Positions 40,420 through 48,752 of a DNA stretch of 64,000 nucleotides are shown here, in pieces. Numbering within the stretch: position 1 is the stretch's first letter; the number at the start of each line of letters is the position of its first letter. The position numbers were made by a program, and so were the translations under genes. Source of the stretch: Paenibacillus qinlingensis (lineage in GTDB: Bacteria > Bacillota > Bacilli > Paenibacillales > NBRC-103111); NCBI RefSeq assembly GCF_013204845.1, contig NZ_JABMKY010000011.1, positions 124,001 to 188,000 on the forward strand, written 5' to 3'. The notes beneath the pieces were generated by a model. It was not told the DNA's origin. It saw only the letters and a program-made list of their open reading frames with translations, and made no database searches.

Positions 40420-42033
40420 ATGTACAGAATCATGTTGATTGATGATGAGGTCGGCGTTCGAAATAGCATTAAAGCCAAAATCGATTGGACATCCGCCGGG
40501 TACGAGATTGCGCAGGAAGCGGCTAATGGTCTGGAAGCGCTGCAACTTCTGGAGGCACATCCGTTGCCGGACGTTGTAATTACAGACGTTCGCATGCCGC
40601 AAATGGATGGGATTTCCTTCGTTAGCGCATGCAAGGAAAAGTACCCCGCGCTTCGTATTATTGTGCTCTCTGGCTACTCGGATTTTGAATATATGAAGGC
40701 TGCTATTCAGCTTGGGGTGAAAGATTATCTGCTCAAACCTGTGGTTCGCAGTGAGCTGACCGCACTTCTTGGCAAGCTAGCCGCGGAATTGGAAGAAGAT
40801 CGCAATCGCTTGCGGGAGCAAGATCAAGAGGAAATCAAAAACCATCAACAGCTTGTGCTGATGCAAGAGCAGCTTCTTTGGCAACTGGTGAAGGACGAAT
40901 GGTTCAGCATATCCACCATGAAGGAGCGGATGGAGCAGTTACAGTTATCAACGTTAGCAAGTGACGATGTTCATGCTCAATTTGTAACCGTAGAGATGCG
41001 TATTCCCCCAGGACGTTTGGACGATTGGAGTGAGCGGAAAGACTTGCTGTACTTAGCTTTTCAGATGTTGTGCCGGGAGTCCGCCGAGAAATGGGAGCAC
41101 ATCTATCCGTTCTACGCGATGAGTCACCCTGCGATGATACATTTTGTCATTCGGATTCAAAATGCCCAGCATGACCGCTTCTTGGCTGACTTCGTACGCA
41201 AGCTGAAGCGGGATATCCAAAGCTACCTCAAAGTAGATAGTGTGCTCGGTATTGGCGAGCCTATCCATGGTTTGAGGCAGCTGAAGGACGGCTACGCATC
41301 AAGTATGCTCGCCTGGAGTCAGGGCACGATTCATTCCGATAAAGCTGAGCCGGACCGAAATGTGCTCGCCATGACGCATAGCTTTTCACCAGAGGTGGAG
41401 AGAAAGCTGATGCAAACCATCGAAAATCTCGATATGCCTGCTTTTACCAAGCAGCTGCACGCTATTTTCGCTTTGGATCGAGATACGCCGATGTTTGTGT
41501 TCACCTTTTTGACCTTACGCATAATTCTCTTGTTTAACGCCATTGCGAAGAAATTTGAGCTAGGGGATGCGTCCCTACAGAGCTATCTCTGGAACTGCCA
41601 GATGAGCGTGAGAGATTACTCCTCTCGGGAGCAAGTGCTCGATCAGCTGCACGACATGGCCAGACTAGTTATGGAAGAAGTGAGGAAAACCAGGTTCTCC
41701 AGCGGTCAGCAAATGATGGAAGCCATTCGCAATTATGTGAATGAGAACTTTTCCTATGAGCTTACGCTGGCCTCTTTGGCCGAGATGTTTCATATTAATG
41801 AAACGTACTTATCTGGTTTGTTTAAGATGAGTGTGGGCGTGACTTTTAGTGACTACGTCACGAGGTTGCGTTTGAGTCGGGCTGCGGATTTGCTCCAAGA
41901 AAGTGAGCTTAAGCTAACGGATATTGCTACGTTGGTGGGGTACTCTAGTTCGAGCTATTTTAGTACGGCTTTTAAGAAGTTCTACGGGAAAGGTCCGAAG
42001 GAGTATCGGGAGGAATTACGAGTTAGTGATTAG
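40420..42033 (+). CDS. YesN-like AraC-family response regulator
   Basis: 537 residues. The receiver domain has the acidic pair DDE near residue 6, the phospho-acceptor Asp at residue 56 in VITDVRMPQMDG, and KDYLLKPV for the conserved Lys. A middle region of about 300 residues leads to a C-terminal AraC domain (about 435-535): LTLASLAEMFHINETYLSGL and LTDIATLVGYSSSSYFSTAF. The gene starts 8 bases after the kinase stop, with AAGGAG inside the end of the kinase gene. Likely targets are the binding-protein gene and the levanase operon at 42480. Confidence 0.9.
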   Translation: MYRIMLIDDEVGVRNSIKAKIDWTSAGYEIAQEAANGLEALQLLEAHPLPDVVITDVRMPQMDGISFVSACKEKYPALRIIVLSGYSDFEYMKAAIQLGVKDYLLKPVVRSELTALLGKLAAELEEDRNRLREQDQEEIKNHQQLVLMQEQLLWQLVKDEWFSISTMKERMEQLQLSTLASDDVHAQFVTVEMRIPPGRLDDWSERKDLLYLAFQMLCRESAEKWEHIYPFYAMSHPAMIHFVIRIQNAQHDRFLADFVRKLKRDIQSYLKVDSVLGIGEPIHGLRQLKDGYASSMLAWSQGTIHSDKAEPDRNVLAMTHSFSPEVERKLMQTIENLDMPAFTKQLHAIFALDRDTPMFVFTFLTLRIILLFNAIAKKFELGDASLQSYLWNCQMSVRDYSSREQVLDQLHDMARLVMEEVRKTRFSSGQQMMEAIRNYVNENFSYELTLASLAEMFHINETYLSGLFKMSVGVTFSDYVTRLRLSRAADLLQESELKLTDIATLVGYSSSSYFSTAFKKFYGKGPKEYREELRVSD

Positions 42034-42034
42034 T

Positions 42035-42081
42035 AAAAAGCCCTCAAAGCCATGTAAGTGTATGGCTTTGGGGGCTTTTTG
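42035..42081 (+). terminator. Terminator after the regulator gene
   Basis: AAAAAGCCCTCAAAGCCAT pairs with ATGGCTTTG-GGGGCTTTTT over about 19 bp with one T-G pair, ending in five T. It begins immediately at the stop codon. Confidence 0.92.
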
Positions 42082-42114
42082 TTGTCTGGCTAAGTCAAGA
42101 GCTGCTTGCACAAA

Positions 42115-42310
42115 AATAACAGGAAAACATACAGGTAATTCCGCGGGAATCCTTGATTTTATAAAAGTAACTGTAAAAAATACAGTTAGTTTCAAGTAAT
42201 TGTTCCAAAACAGCCAGAAAACACTAAAATTACCTACTTATTTTCCAGTTAATCTATAGATTCCAGCTGAAATCAGAAAAATAACGGGAGGTTTTCCAGT
42301 TAGTGATCGG
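42115..42310. repeat. Dispersed palindromic intergenic repeat, locus C
   Basis: The best copy is the perfect inverted repeat TAACTGTA-N5-TACAGTTA at 42168-42188. Others are TAACAGGAAAACATACAGGTA near 42118 (imperfect, shown in halves TAACAGG and ACAGGTA), TTACCTACTTATTTTCCAG near 42228 and TAACGGGAGGTTTTCCAG near 42282. Confidence 0.75.
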
Positions 42311-42416
42311 GGGTGTGCCAAGCCGTCTAAAAAACAGCGCTAACAGGGGGGAGCGAGGACGGGGCACGTCTCTGCAAATCATTTTAAAAGCAAACTCCCA
42401 ATGATATTGAAATCTT

Positions 42417-42469
42417 TCTATTCGCTGACTCGGTACAATAACGATACATCATAATAGACAGCGAATAGA
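42417..42469 (+). promoter_or_regulatory. 11-bp inverted repeat in the levanase leader
   Basis: TCTATTCGCTG (42417-42427) is the exact reverse complement of CAGCGAATAGA (42459-42469), 31 bases apart, ending right at the AGGGAGG ribosome site (42469-42475). It could be a regulator binding site pair or an mRNA stem next to the ribosome site. Confidence 0.6.
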
Positions 42470-42479
42470 GGGAGGTACC

Positions 42480-44327
42480 ATGCGGAAGAAATTTGGATTA
42501 TGGGTGGCGGGTAGCGTTGTGATCATACTTCTGGGTTGGGGGGGGACGGCTTTGGTAGCAGGTGATAACAAATCGACGGACTCAGCGGAAGAATCGGCTT
42601 TCTCTTACGCGAAGGATCCGACTTATTATACGGAAAAGTTTCGCCCACAGTATCACTTATCACCGGAATCAGGCAATCTAAGTGACCCGAATGGCATGGT
42701 CTATTTTGAAGGAGAGTATCATCAATTCTATCAAAATAGCGGCCAATGGGGTCACGCGGTTAGTCGCGATTTAATCCATTGGGAGCATCTGCCGGTCGCG
42801 CTAGCTAGGGATTCGCTCGGTGAAATTTGGTCAGGCAGCGCGGTTGTGGATGCGAAGGATACGAGTGGCTTTTTTGGCGGCAAGGCGGGTCTAGTCGCGA
42901 TTTTTACGCATTTCAAAGGCGGCCTGCAATCGCAAAGTATTGCATTTAGCACAGATAAAGGCCGTACCTGGACCAAATATGAAGGAAATCCAGTGATTCC
43001 GAATCCGAGTTTGAAGGATTTCCGAGATCCCAAAGTGATCTGGCACGAGCCGACGAAATCCTGGGTGATGGTGGTGTCTGTAGATAATCGTGTTCAATTC
43101 TACAGATCACCTGACCTCAAAGCATGGAAGCTCGCAAGTGAGTTTGGAAGCGATCAGGGCTCGCATGCGGCGGTTTGGGAATGTCCGGACTTGTTTGAGC
43201 TGCCTGTAGAGGGGGCCAAAACGAAAAAATGGGTGTTAGCCGTCAGCATCGGTAGCAACAACACGACCAAAGGCTCCACGGCTCAATACTTCGTTGGCAC
43301 GTTCGACGGTCACACGTTCAAGAACGACAATCCGGCTTCCGATGTCTTGTGGACGGATTACGGGAAGGATTTCTATGCAGCAGTATCCTACTCGGACATT
43401 CCGGCAAAGGATGGCCGACGAATCTGGCTAGGCTGGATGTCGAACTGGCGCTATCCGTTTGCGATGCCGACAGGAGCTTGGAAGGGGAATATGTCTATCC
43501 CGCGTGAGCTGCGGTTGAGGAATATTCCTGATCAAGGCATACGCTTGATTCAGGAGCCGATCAACGAATTACAGACGCTGCGGGGCAACGAAGTAATGGT
43601 GAATAAGCAGCAATTAGCGGAAGGAGTTAATCCGTTTGATCCTATAAAAGGTACATCTTATGAGCTGATCTCGGAGCTTACAGTTCTGCCGAAAAGCAAG
43701 TTCGAATTCCAGCTCCGCAAAGGAACGGATCAAGCAACGAAAGTTACCTATGATGCTGAGACGGAAAAGCTAACGATAGACAGAACCCAATCGGGTATCA
43801 CCTCATTCGAGAAAGGCTTTGCCGAACAAGTATCGGCCCCGCTGAAACTGAAGAACGGCAAGCTCAAGCTTCAATTTTTCGTGGATGAGGCTAGTTTGGA
43901 GGTATTTGCTAATGATGGCGAGGCTGTTGTTTCTAGCCTGATCTTCCCTGATCCCACGAGCAATCGACTGGATCTGACTGCGTTAGAGGGCACTGTCACG
44001 CTGGAAAAAGCGCAGTTTTATCCGATGGGGACGGTTTGGCGTAAGGAAGATGTGAACGGTACAACGCCACAGAGAGTAGTGCTGAACAATACTACGTTTG
44101 ATGTAGCGGTGAACAGCAGCCAACTTATCGCAGCATCCGTTAATCCACTGAGTGCACCACAGGAGCTGAAGTGGACATCTAGCGATGAAGGAATCGCGTC
44201 TGTTTCAGTGAATAACGGAGGGGCAACGGTGCGTGGTATTAAGACTGGCCAGGCTGAAATCAAGGCGACTAGCCAGGATGGGACTGTCATGTCGAGTCTC
44301 CAAGTGTATGTTTATGATGGCAAATGA
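42480..44327 (+). CDS. GH32 levanase/beta-fructosidase, exported, with Ig-like C-terminal domain
   Basis: 615 residues. A hydrophobic segment at residues 7-29 is a signal peptide or membrane anchor. The GH32 five-blade propeller follows: nucleophile D69 in LSDPNGM (the usual WMNDPNG is partly altered), HAVSRDLIHWEHLP, the FRDPK motif with D183, and acid/base E234 in WECPDLF. A GH32 C-terminal beta-sandwich spans about 385-520. The last 80 residues resemble a BIG2 Ig-like domain (LKWTSSDEGIASV, GIKTGQAEIKATS). It should cut levan, inulin or sucrose outside the cell. It heads an operon with permeases, fructokinase and sucrase. A precise specificity cannot be read off. Confidence 0.88.
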   Translation: MRKKFGLWVAGSVVIILLGWGGTALVAGDNKSTDSAEESAFSYAKDPTYYTEKFRPQYHLSPESGNLSDPNGMVYFEGEYHQFYQNSGQWGHAVSRDLIHWEHLPVALARDSLGEIWSGSAVVDAKDTSGFFGGKAGLVAIFTHFKGGLQSQSIAFSTDKGRTWTKYEGNPVIPNPSLKDFRDPKVIWHEPTKSWVMVVSVDNRVQFYRSPDLKAWKLASEFGSDQGSHAAVWECPDLFELPVEGAKTKKWVLAVSIGSNNTTKGSTAQYFVGTFDGHTFKNDNPASDVLWTDYGKDFYAAVSYSDIPAKDGRRIWLGWMSNWRYPFAMPTGAWKGNMSIPRELRLRNIPDQGIRLIQEPINELQTLRGNEVMVNKQQLAEGVNPFDPIKGTSYELISELTVLPKSKFEFQLRKGTDQATKVTYDAETEKLTIDRTQSGITSFEKGFAEQVSAPLKLKNGKLKLQFFVDEASLEVFANDGEAVVSSLIFPDPTSNRLDLTALEGTVTLEKAQFYPMGTVWRKEDVNGTTPQRVVLNNTTFDVAVNSSQLIAASVNPLSAPQELKWTSSDEGIASVSVNNGGATVRGIKTGQAEIKATSQDGTVMSSLQVYVYDGK

Positions 44328-44351
44328 CAGATGTGAATGGAGAGGTGAGCT

Positions 44352-45284
44352 ATGGCTACTGTTGAAACGATGAAAACAGTGAAATCGGTTAGTTCAAGCA
44401 ATAAAAAATCACAAAGCTTTCGCAAGCATGAGCAAGCTACGGCCTTCTGGTTTATTTTCCCGGCAATAGCCTTGCTGCTTGTGTTCGTATTCTATCCTAT
44501 GTTGCAAGCTTTTCTAATCAGTTTCAAGAACTATTCCTTAGTCGGCGCCGGTGATGTGTTCGTCGGCATGGACAATTATGTGCATCTTATGAAGGATCGT
44601 GCCTTCTTTAATAGCTTGAAGCATTCGTTTTATTTCGCACTGATTGTGATTCCGATTCAGACGAGCATCGCACTAGGCCTTGCCCTGTTAATTCAGAAGA
44701 AAACCGCGACAGCCGGGCTGTTCCGAACGCTTTATTTTATCCCGGTTATTATCTCGACAGCGGTGGCGGCTACGGTTTTTAAGCTCATTTATAACAAGGA
44801 ATTTGGCCTCCTGAACAGTGTGCTCAAAGCGCTGCATATGCCGGTTACAAGCTTCCTATCTGATCCGAAAACAGCGATGAACGGCATTATTGTACTCGGA
44901 ATTTGGAAGGGTGCCGGTTTTTTCATGATTATTTTCCTAGCAGGCTTGAACAATATCTCACCCGATCTCTATGAAGCAGCCAGAGTGGATGGCGCATCAC
45001 GGATTGGACAGTTTTTCAAAATCACACTTCCATTATTGAATCGGACGATGTCCTTTGTGGTCATCATGACGACAATCGATGCGATCAAGCTCTCGGGCTT
45101 AGTTTTCGTATTAACCAATGGTGGACCCAATAGCTCAACGGAAACGGTTGTTTTCTATATTTATAAACAAGCTTTCACGCAAATGCGGATGGGGTACGCG
45201 ACGGCGGCGGCTTTTGTGCTTTTCGCGATTGTATTGACCATTTCACTAATCCAAATGAAGCTTTTTAACAAAGACACAGACTAA
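44352..45284 (+). CDS. Sugar ABC permease, MalF/MsmF type
   Basis: 310 residues with about six membrane helices after a polar N-terminal tail of 28 residues. The ATPase-coupling EAA loop reads EAARVDGASRIGQFF. It pairs with the next gene as a heterodimeric channel. No ATPase gene is in the operon, as is usual for this group, which shares an MsmK-type ATPase. The levanase gene precedes it by 24 bases. Confidence 0.9.
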   Translation: MATVETMKTVKSVSSSNKKSQSFRKHEQATAFWFIFPAIALLLVFVFYPMLQAFLISFKNYSLVGAGDVFVGMDNYVHLMKDRAFFNSLKHSFYFALIVIPIQTSIALGLALLIQKKTATAGLFRTLYFIPVIISTAVAATVFKLIYNKEFGLLNSVLKALHMPVTSFLSDPKTAMNGIIVLGIWKGAGFFMIIFLAGLNNISPDLYEAARVDGASRIGQFFKITLPLLNRTMSFVVIMTTIDAIKLSGLVFVLTNGGPNSSTETVVFYIYKQAFTQMRMGYATAAAFVLFAIVLTISLIQMKLFNKDTD

Positions 45285-45303
45285 CAACGAGGAGGGATTC
45301 GCA

Positions 45304-46140
45304 GTGAAGAGGCTAACAAACGTCGTAACGATGATCGTCATGATCGTAATTGCTCTGATTTCTGTCGCTCCTATCCTATGGATGGTTAGTGGCGCTTTTC
45401 GACCCTATCAGGAGCTTTTCAAATATACATCATTGAATATTCATTTAATAGTTCCCGTAGAATGGACATGGAAGAACTTCCACAATGTCATTTTTAATAC
45501 ACGAAATCCGTTCTTGCGCTATATCTGGAATACATGGCTCGTAGCTACCATCGTAACGATACTGGTGCTGATTATTAATTCGATGGCGGCGTTTGCGTTT
45601 GCGAAGCTTCGATTTCCATTTAAAACGGTTGTATTTGCCTTATTTATGTCTGCGATGATCATCCCAGGTGAAGTAACACTAGTACCTAACTATTTGTTGA
45701 TGCATGATTTGGGCTGGCTCAATTCTTATAAAGCACTTATTATTCCTTCGATGTTGTCCGTGTTCGGCATCTTTATGCTGCGGCAATTTTTCGCGGAAGT
45801 TCCGAACGAAATGATGGAGGCTGCACGGATTGATGGAGCGACATTGCCGCGCACTTTTGTAACGATTGTGCTGCCAGCCGCCGTGCCGGCGCTAATTACG
45901 CTCGGACTGATGACTTTCCTAGGAAACTGGGACTCCTATCTATGGCCGCTTATTGTGATCAATGATCAGAAAATGCAGATGATCCAAGTCGGGATCTCTA
46001 CGTTTTCCTCGAATGAGGGGACAGATTGGTCGAAGGTTTTGGCGGCGAATACGTTATCTACGGTGCCAATTCTCCTGCTTTTTCTATTTTTGCAGCGTTA
46101 CTATATTCAGGGGATTACGATGTCGGGTATTAAGGGTTAA
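45304..46140 (+). CDS. Sugar ABC permease, MalG/MsmG type
   Basis: 278 residues from a GTG at 45304, 8 bases after GAGGAGGG. About six helices; the EAA loop reads EAARIDGATLPRTFV and is followed by TFLGNWDSYLWPL, typical of MalG-like subunits. It completes the importer with the permease at 44352 and, by inference, the lipoprotein at 37155. Confidence 0.9.
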   Translation: MKRLTNVVTMIVMIVIALISVAPILWMVSGAFRPYQELFKYTSLNIHLIVPVEWTWKNFHNVIFNTRNPFLRYIWNTWLVATIVTILVLIINSMAAFAFAKLRFPFKTVVFALFMSAMIIPGEVTLVPNYLLMHDLGWLNSYKALIIPSMLSVFGIFMLRQFFAEVPNEMMEAARIDGATLPRTFVTIVLPAAVPALITLGLMTFLGNWDSYLWPLIVINDQKMQMIQVGISTFSSNEGTDWSKVLAANTLSTVPILLLFLFLQRYYIQGITMSGIKG

Positions 46141-46173
46141 ATGGTTTAGGCTAAAAAGAAAGGAGCAGATGGC

Positions 46174-47157
46174 ATGAACTACGATGTAGTTGCGCTTGGG
46201 GAATACTTAATTGATTTTACACCTTATGGTCGATCCGAAGCGGGACAGACGTTGTTTGAGCGCAACCCAGGCGGAGCACCGGTAAATGTGGCAGCTGCGC
46301 TGGCGAAGCTCGGCAAGAATACGGGGTTCATCGGGAAAGTGGGCAGCGATCCATTCGGTGCGTATTTACGAGAAACTTTGCTCGATGTGGGCGTGTCAGA
46401 TCGTGGGCTAGTCGAGACGGACGAGGCGCATACGACGATGGCTTTCGTCCAGCTGGATGCAGATGGAGATAGATCGTTTCATTTTGCAAGGCATCCTGGC
46501 GCTGACCAACTGTTGAGAGCGGATGAGTTGAATCTTGCCATGCTGGAGGAGACTCGTATTTTCCATTTTGGCTCGATTTCAATGACCACAGAGCCTGCTT
46601 ATACGGCTACTTTAAACGCTGTTCACCTTGCGAAGGATAGGGGTGCTCTTATTTCCTATGACCCGAATTGGCGTCCTTCCTTGTGGCGAGATGAGGAGCA
46701 CGCACGAGAAGTAATTCGCGTTGGCCTAAGCCTCGCAGATGTGGTAAAAGTTTCCGAAGAGGAGCTTGTCTTCTTGACGGCTGAGCAGGATTTAGAAAAG
46801 GCAGCGAGAAAACTAGTTGAACAGTATGGAATTACTTTGCTTTTGGTCACGGCAGGAGGAGCGGGTTCTTTCTATCAGATGAAGGAGTGGTGGGGCAAGG
46901 TAGAGAGCTTCCCCGTTCTTACGCTTGATACGACTGGTGCTGGGGATGCGTTTTTCGGGGCATTGTTATATGAAGTGTTGGAGCAGGGAAAGGCGTTGCA
47001 GTTGTGGGAAGAAGAGGAGCTTCAGCTCGCATTGCGCTTTGCGAATGCGGCGGGAGCTGTGGCGACGACTCGGAAAGGTGCGATTCCGTCGCTTGGAACA
47101 ATGGAGGAAATTCAAGCGTTGATACGAGATGGAGCTAGGGAGGATGTTCTAGGATGA
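46174..47157 (+). CDS. PfkB-family fructokinase
   Basis: 327 residues, cytoplasmic. PfkB signatures are NPGGAPVNVAAALAKLG with GFIGKVGSDPFG near the N-terminus and DTTGAGDAFFGALL near residue 250, which holds the catalytic Asp. It would phosphorylate fructose set free by the two GH32 enzymes to fructose 6-phosphate. AAAGGAG precedes the ATG. The last 4 bases overlap the sucrase gene as ATGA. Confidence 0.9.
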   Translation: MNYDVVALGEYLIDFTPYGRSEAGQTLFERNPGGAPVNVAAALAKLGKNTGFIGKVGSDPFGAYLRETLLDVGVSDRGLVETDEAHTTMAFVQLDADGDRSFHFARHPGADQLLRADELNLAMLEETRIFHFGSISMTTEPAYTATLNAVHLAKDRGALISYDPNWRPSLWRDEEHAREVIRVGLSLADVVKVSEEELVFLTAEQDLEKAARKLVEQYGITLLLVTAGGAGSFYQMKEWWGKVESFPVLTLDTTGAGDAFFGALLYEVLEQGKALQLWEEEELQLALRFANAAGAVATTRKGAIPSLGTMEEIQALIRDGAREDVLG

Positions 47158-48653
47158 GTCAGCGGACAGAAAGCGAAAAGAATCAGCTCCACATGGAACG
47201 CGTGGAACAAGCAAATCAAGCATTGGGGCAAGCCGTCAAGTTAATCGCGGAGGATGGATATAGGCTTGGTTATCATCTTATGCCTCCAGCGGGCTGGATG
47301 AATGATCCGAATGGGCTTATTTATTGGAATGAAGAGTATCATGTGTTTTATCAGCATTATCCCTATGAGTCGAAATGGGGCCCGATGCATTGGGGGCATG
47401 CCAAAAGTAAGGATTTGGTGCACTGGGAGCACTTGCCTATCGCGTTGGCGCCTTCCGAAGATTATGATAGCGGGGAAACAGGTGGTTATGGCTGCTGGTC
47501 GGGCAGTGCAGTTGATAATAACGGCGTTCTGACATTGGTTTATACGGGGCATGTAGATGGACGTACGCCGGTGGAGGTTCAGTGCCTCGCGACCAGCAGA
47601 GATGGGGTTGCTTTTAGCAAATCAGGGGCAAATCCTATTATTGGTGACGCACCGGAGGAGGGTGGGTTCGGCTTCCGCGATCCGAAGGTTTGGCAGGATG
47701 ACGGTCAGTGGTACATGGTCGTCGGTTATGGTAAGGATGGCTTGGGCAAAGCGCTGATGTACACGTCTTCTGATTTGCTCACATGGCGTTATTTGGGTGT
47801 TGCAGCAGAGAGTGACGGCACCATGGGAGATATGTGGGAGTGTCCTGATTTATTTCCACTCGGTGCTGGGGATGATCATGTGCTTATTATTTCCCCGATG
47901 AACATGGGGTCTACAAAGACGATGTACCTCACCGGCAAATTAAACTATGAGATAGGCAATTTCGACTACCGTTATGCAGAACGGTTGGATTATGGGTTCG
48001 ATTTCTATGCGCCACAAACGTTGGTGGACGGACAGGGAAGGCGCATCCTGCTGGGATGGATGAACATATGGGGCGCTCAAATGCCGGAGCAAGTAGATGG
48101 CTGGATGGGGGCTTTTACTTTGCCGCGCGAATTGACGCTAGCAGAGGATGGCACGTTGCGGATGCAGCCTGTGGCGGAACTGGCGGCGCTGCGGAAGGGC
48201 AGGGAGTTCATCGATCGACAGGTGATACCTGCGGAATCGATTGTTTCATTGCCAGCTATTCAAGGCGATCAGCTAGAACTGATTGCCGTGTTTAACACAA
48301 AGGAATCTAACGGGGAAGCCGTGTTTGGACTTCTCATTCGTTGTTCAGAGGATGGATCTGAATACACGGAAGTCTCGTACTCCGTAGCGGAGCATACACT
48401 CCGCGTTGATCGTACATGCGCCGGTGCAGGTGAAGCCGGTGTGAGCGAAGCTCAGGTGGAACCGATGGAGGATGGGAGCATCAAGCTTCATCTGTTCGTG
48501 GATCAAACTTCGTTGGAGCTGTTCGCGAATAACGGAGTGAAAACGATAACGAATCGGATTTATCCGAGTGGTGACAGTCTAGGTGTTAGGCTTTTTGCAA
48601 GGCATGGTGAAGCTTGTTTAGAAAGTTTGGACGCATGGAAAGTGTCATTGTAG
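47154..48653 (+). CDS. Cytoplasmic GH32 beta-fructofuranosidase (sucrase)
   Basis: 499 residues without a signal peptide. All GH32 motifs are canonical: WMNDPNG with nucleophile D51, GHAKSKDLVHWEHLPIAL, FRDPKV and WECPDLF with acid/base E229; a beta-sandwich domain completes the C-terminus. In contrast to the exported enzyme at 42480, it would hydrolyse imported sucrose or short fructo-oligosaccharides inside the cell. Whether the substrate is phosphorylated is unclear; the ABC transporter implies unphosphorylated sugar. Its stop codon lies inside the 19-bp repeat at 48647-48665. Confidence 0.9.
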   Translation: MSQRTESEKNQLHMERVEQANQALGQAVKLIAEDGYRLGYHLMPPAGWMNDPNGLIYWNEEYHVFYQHYPYESKWGPMHWGHAKSKDLVHWEHLPIALAPSEDYDSGETGGYGCWSGSAVDNNGVLTLVYTGHVDGRTPVEVQCLATSRDGVAFSKSGANPIIGDAPEEGGFGFRDPKVWQDDGQWYMVVGYGKDGLGKALMYTSSDLLTWRYLGVAAESDGTMGDMWECPDLFPLGAGDDHVLIISPMNMGSTKTMYLTGKLNYEIGNFDYRYAERLDYGFDFYAPQTLVDGQGRRILLGWMNIWGAQMPEQVDGWMGAFTLPRELTLAEDGTLRMQPVAELAALRKGREFIDRQVIPAESIVSLPAIQGDQLELIAVFNTKESNGEAVFGLLIRCSEDGSEYTEVSYSVAEHTLRVDRTCAGAGEAGVSEAQVEPMEDGSIKLHLFVDQTSLELFANNGVKTITNRIYPSGDSLGVRLFARHGEACLESLDAWKVSL

Positions 48654-48665
48654 ATACAACAGAAT
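48647..48665 (+). repeat. 19-bp exact repeat, copy 2
   Basis: Identical to 36694-36712 and overlapping the last 7 bases of the sucrase gene, supplying its stop codon. Confidence 0.85.
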
Positions 48666-48706
48666 AACCAATTTTAAACAAGCGAGCATTCCGCGAAGCC
48701 AGGTGG

Positions 48707-48725
48707 TATAATAGGTTAAACGTTT
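48707..48725 (+). promoter_or_regulatory. TATAAT box with overlapping LacI-type palindrome
   Basis: TATAAT at 48707-48712 is followed by TTAAACGTTTCA with the perfect core AAACGTTT at 48718-48725, 28 bases ahead of the GH88 start. The core is like LacI/CcpA-family operators but does not meet the full cre consensus. Confidence 0.45.
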
Positions 48726-48752
48726 CACTAAACCTGGCGAGGAGTGTAATAG

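Larger units (their letters stand above)
42082..42479. other. 400-bp intergenic stretch before the levanase operon
   Basis: It contains a cluster of dispersed palindromes (42115-42310) and an 11-bp inverted repeat just ahead of the ribosome site (42417-42469). No gene was seen. Confidence 0.65.

Noticed and set aside
48714..48728. Possible cre site ahead of the GH88 gene
   Set aside because: The AAACGTTT core fits, but the fixed TG on the left and C on the right of the cre consensus are missing; kept only as a LacI-type palindrome.
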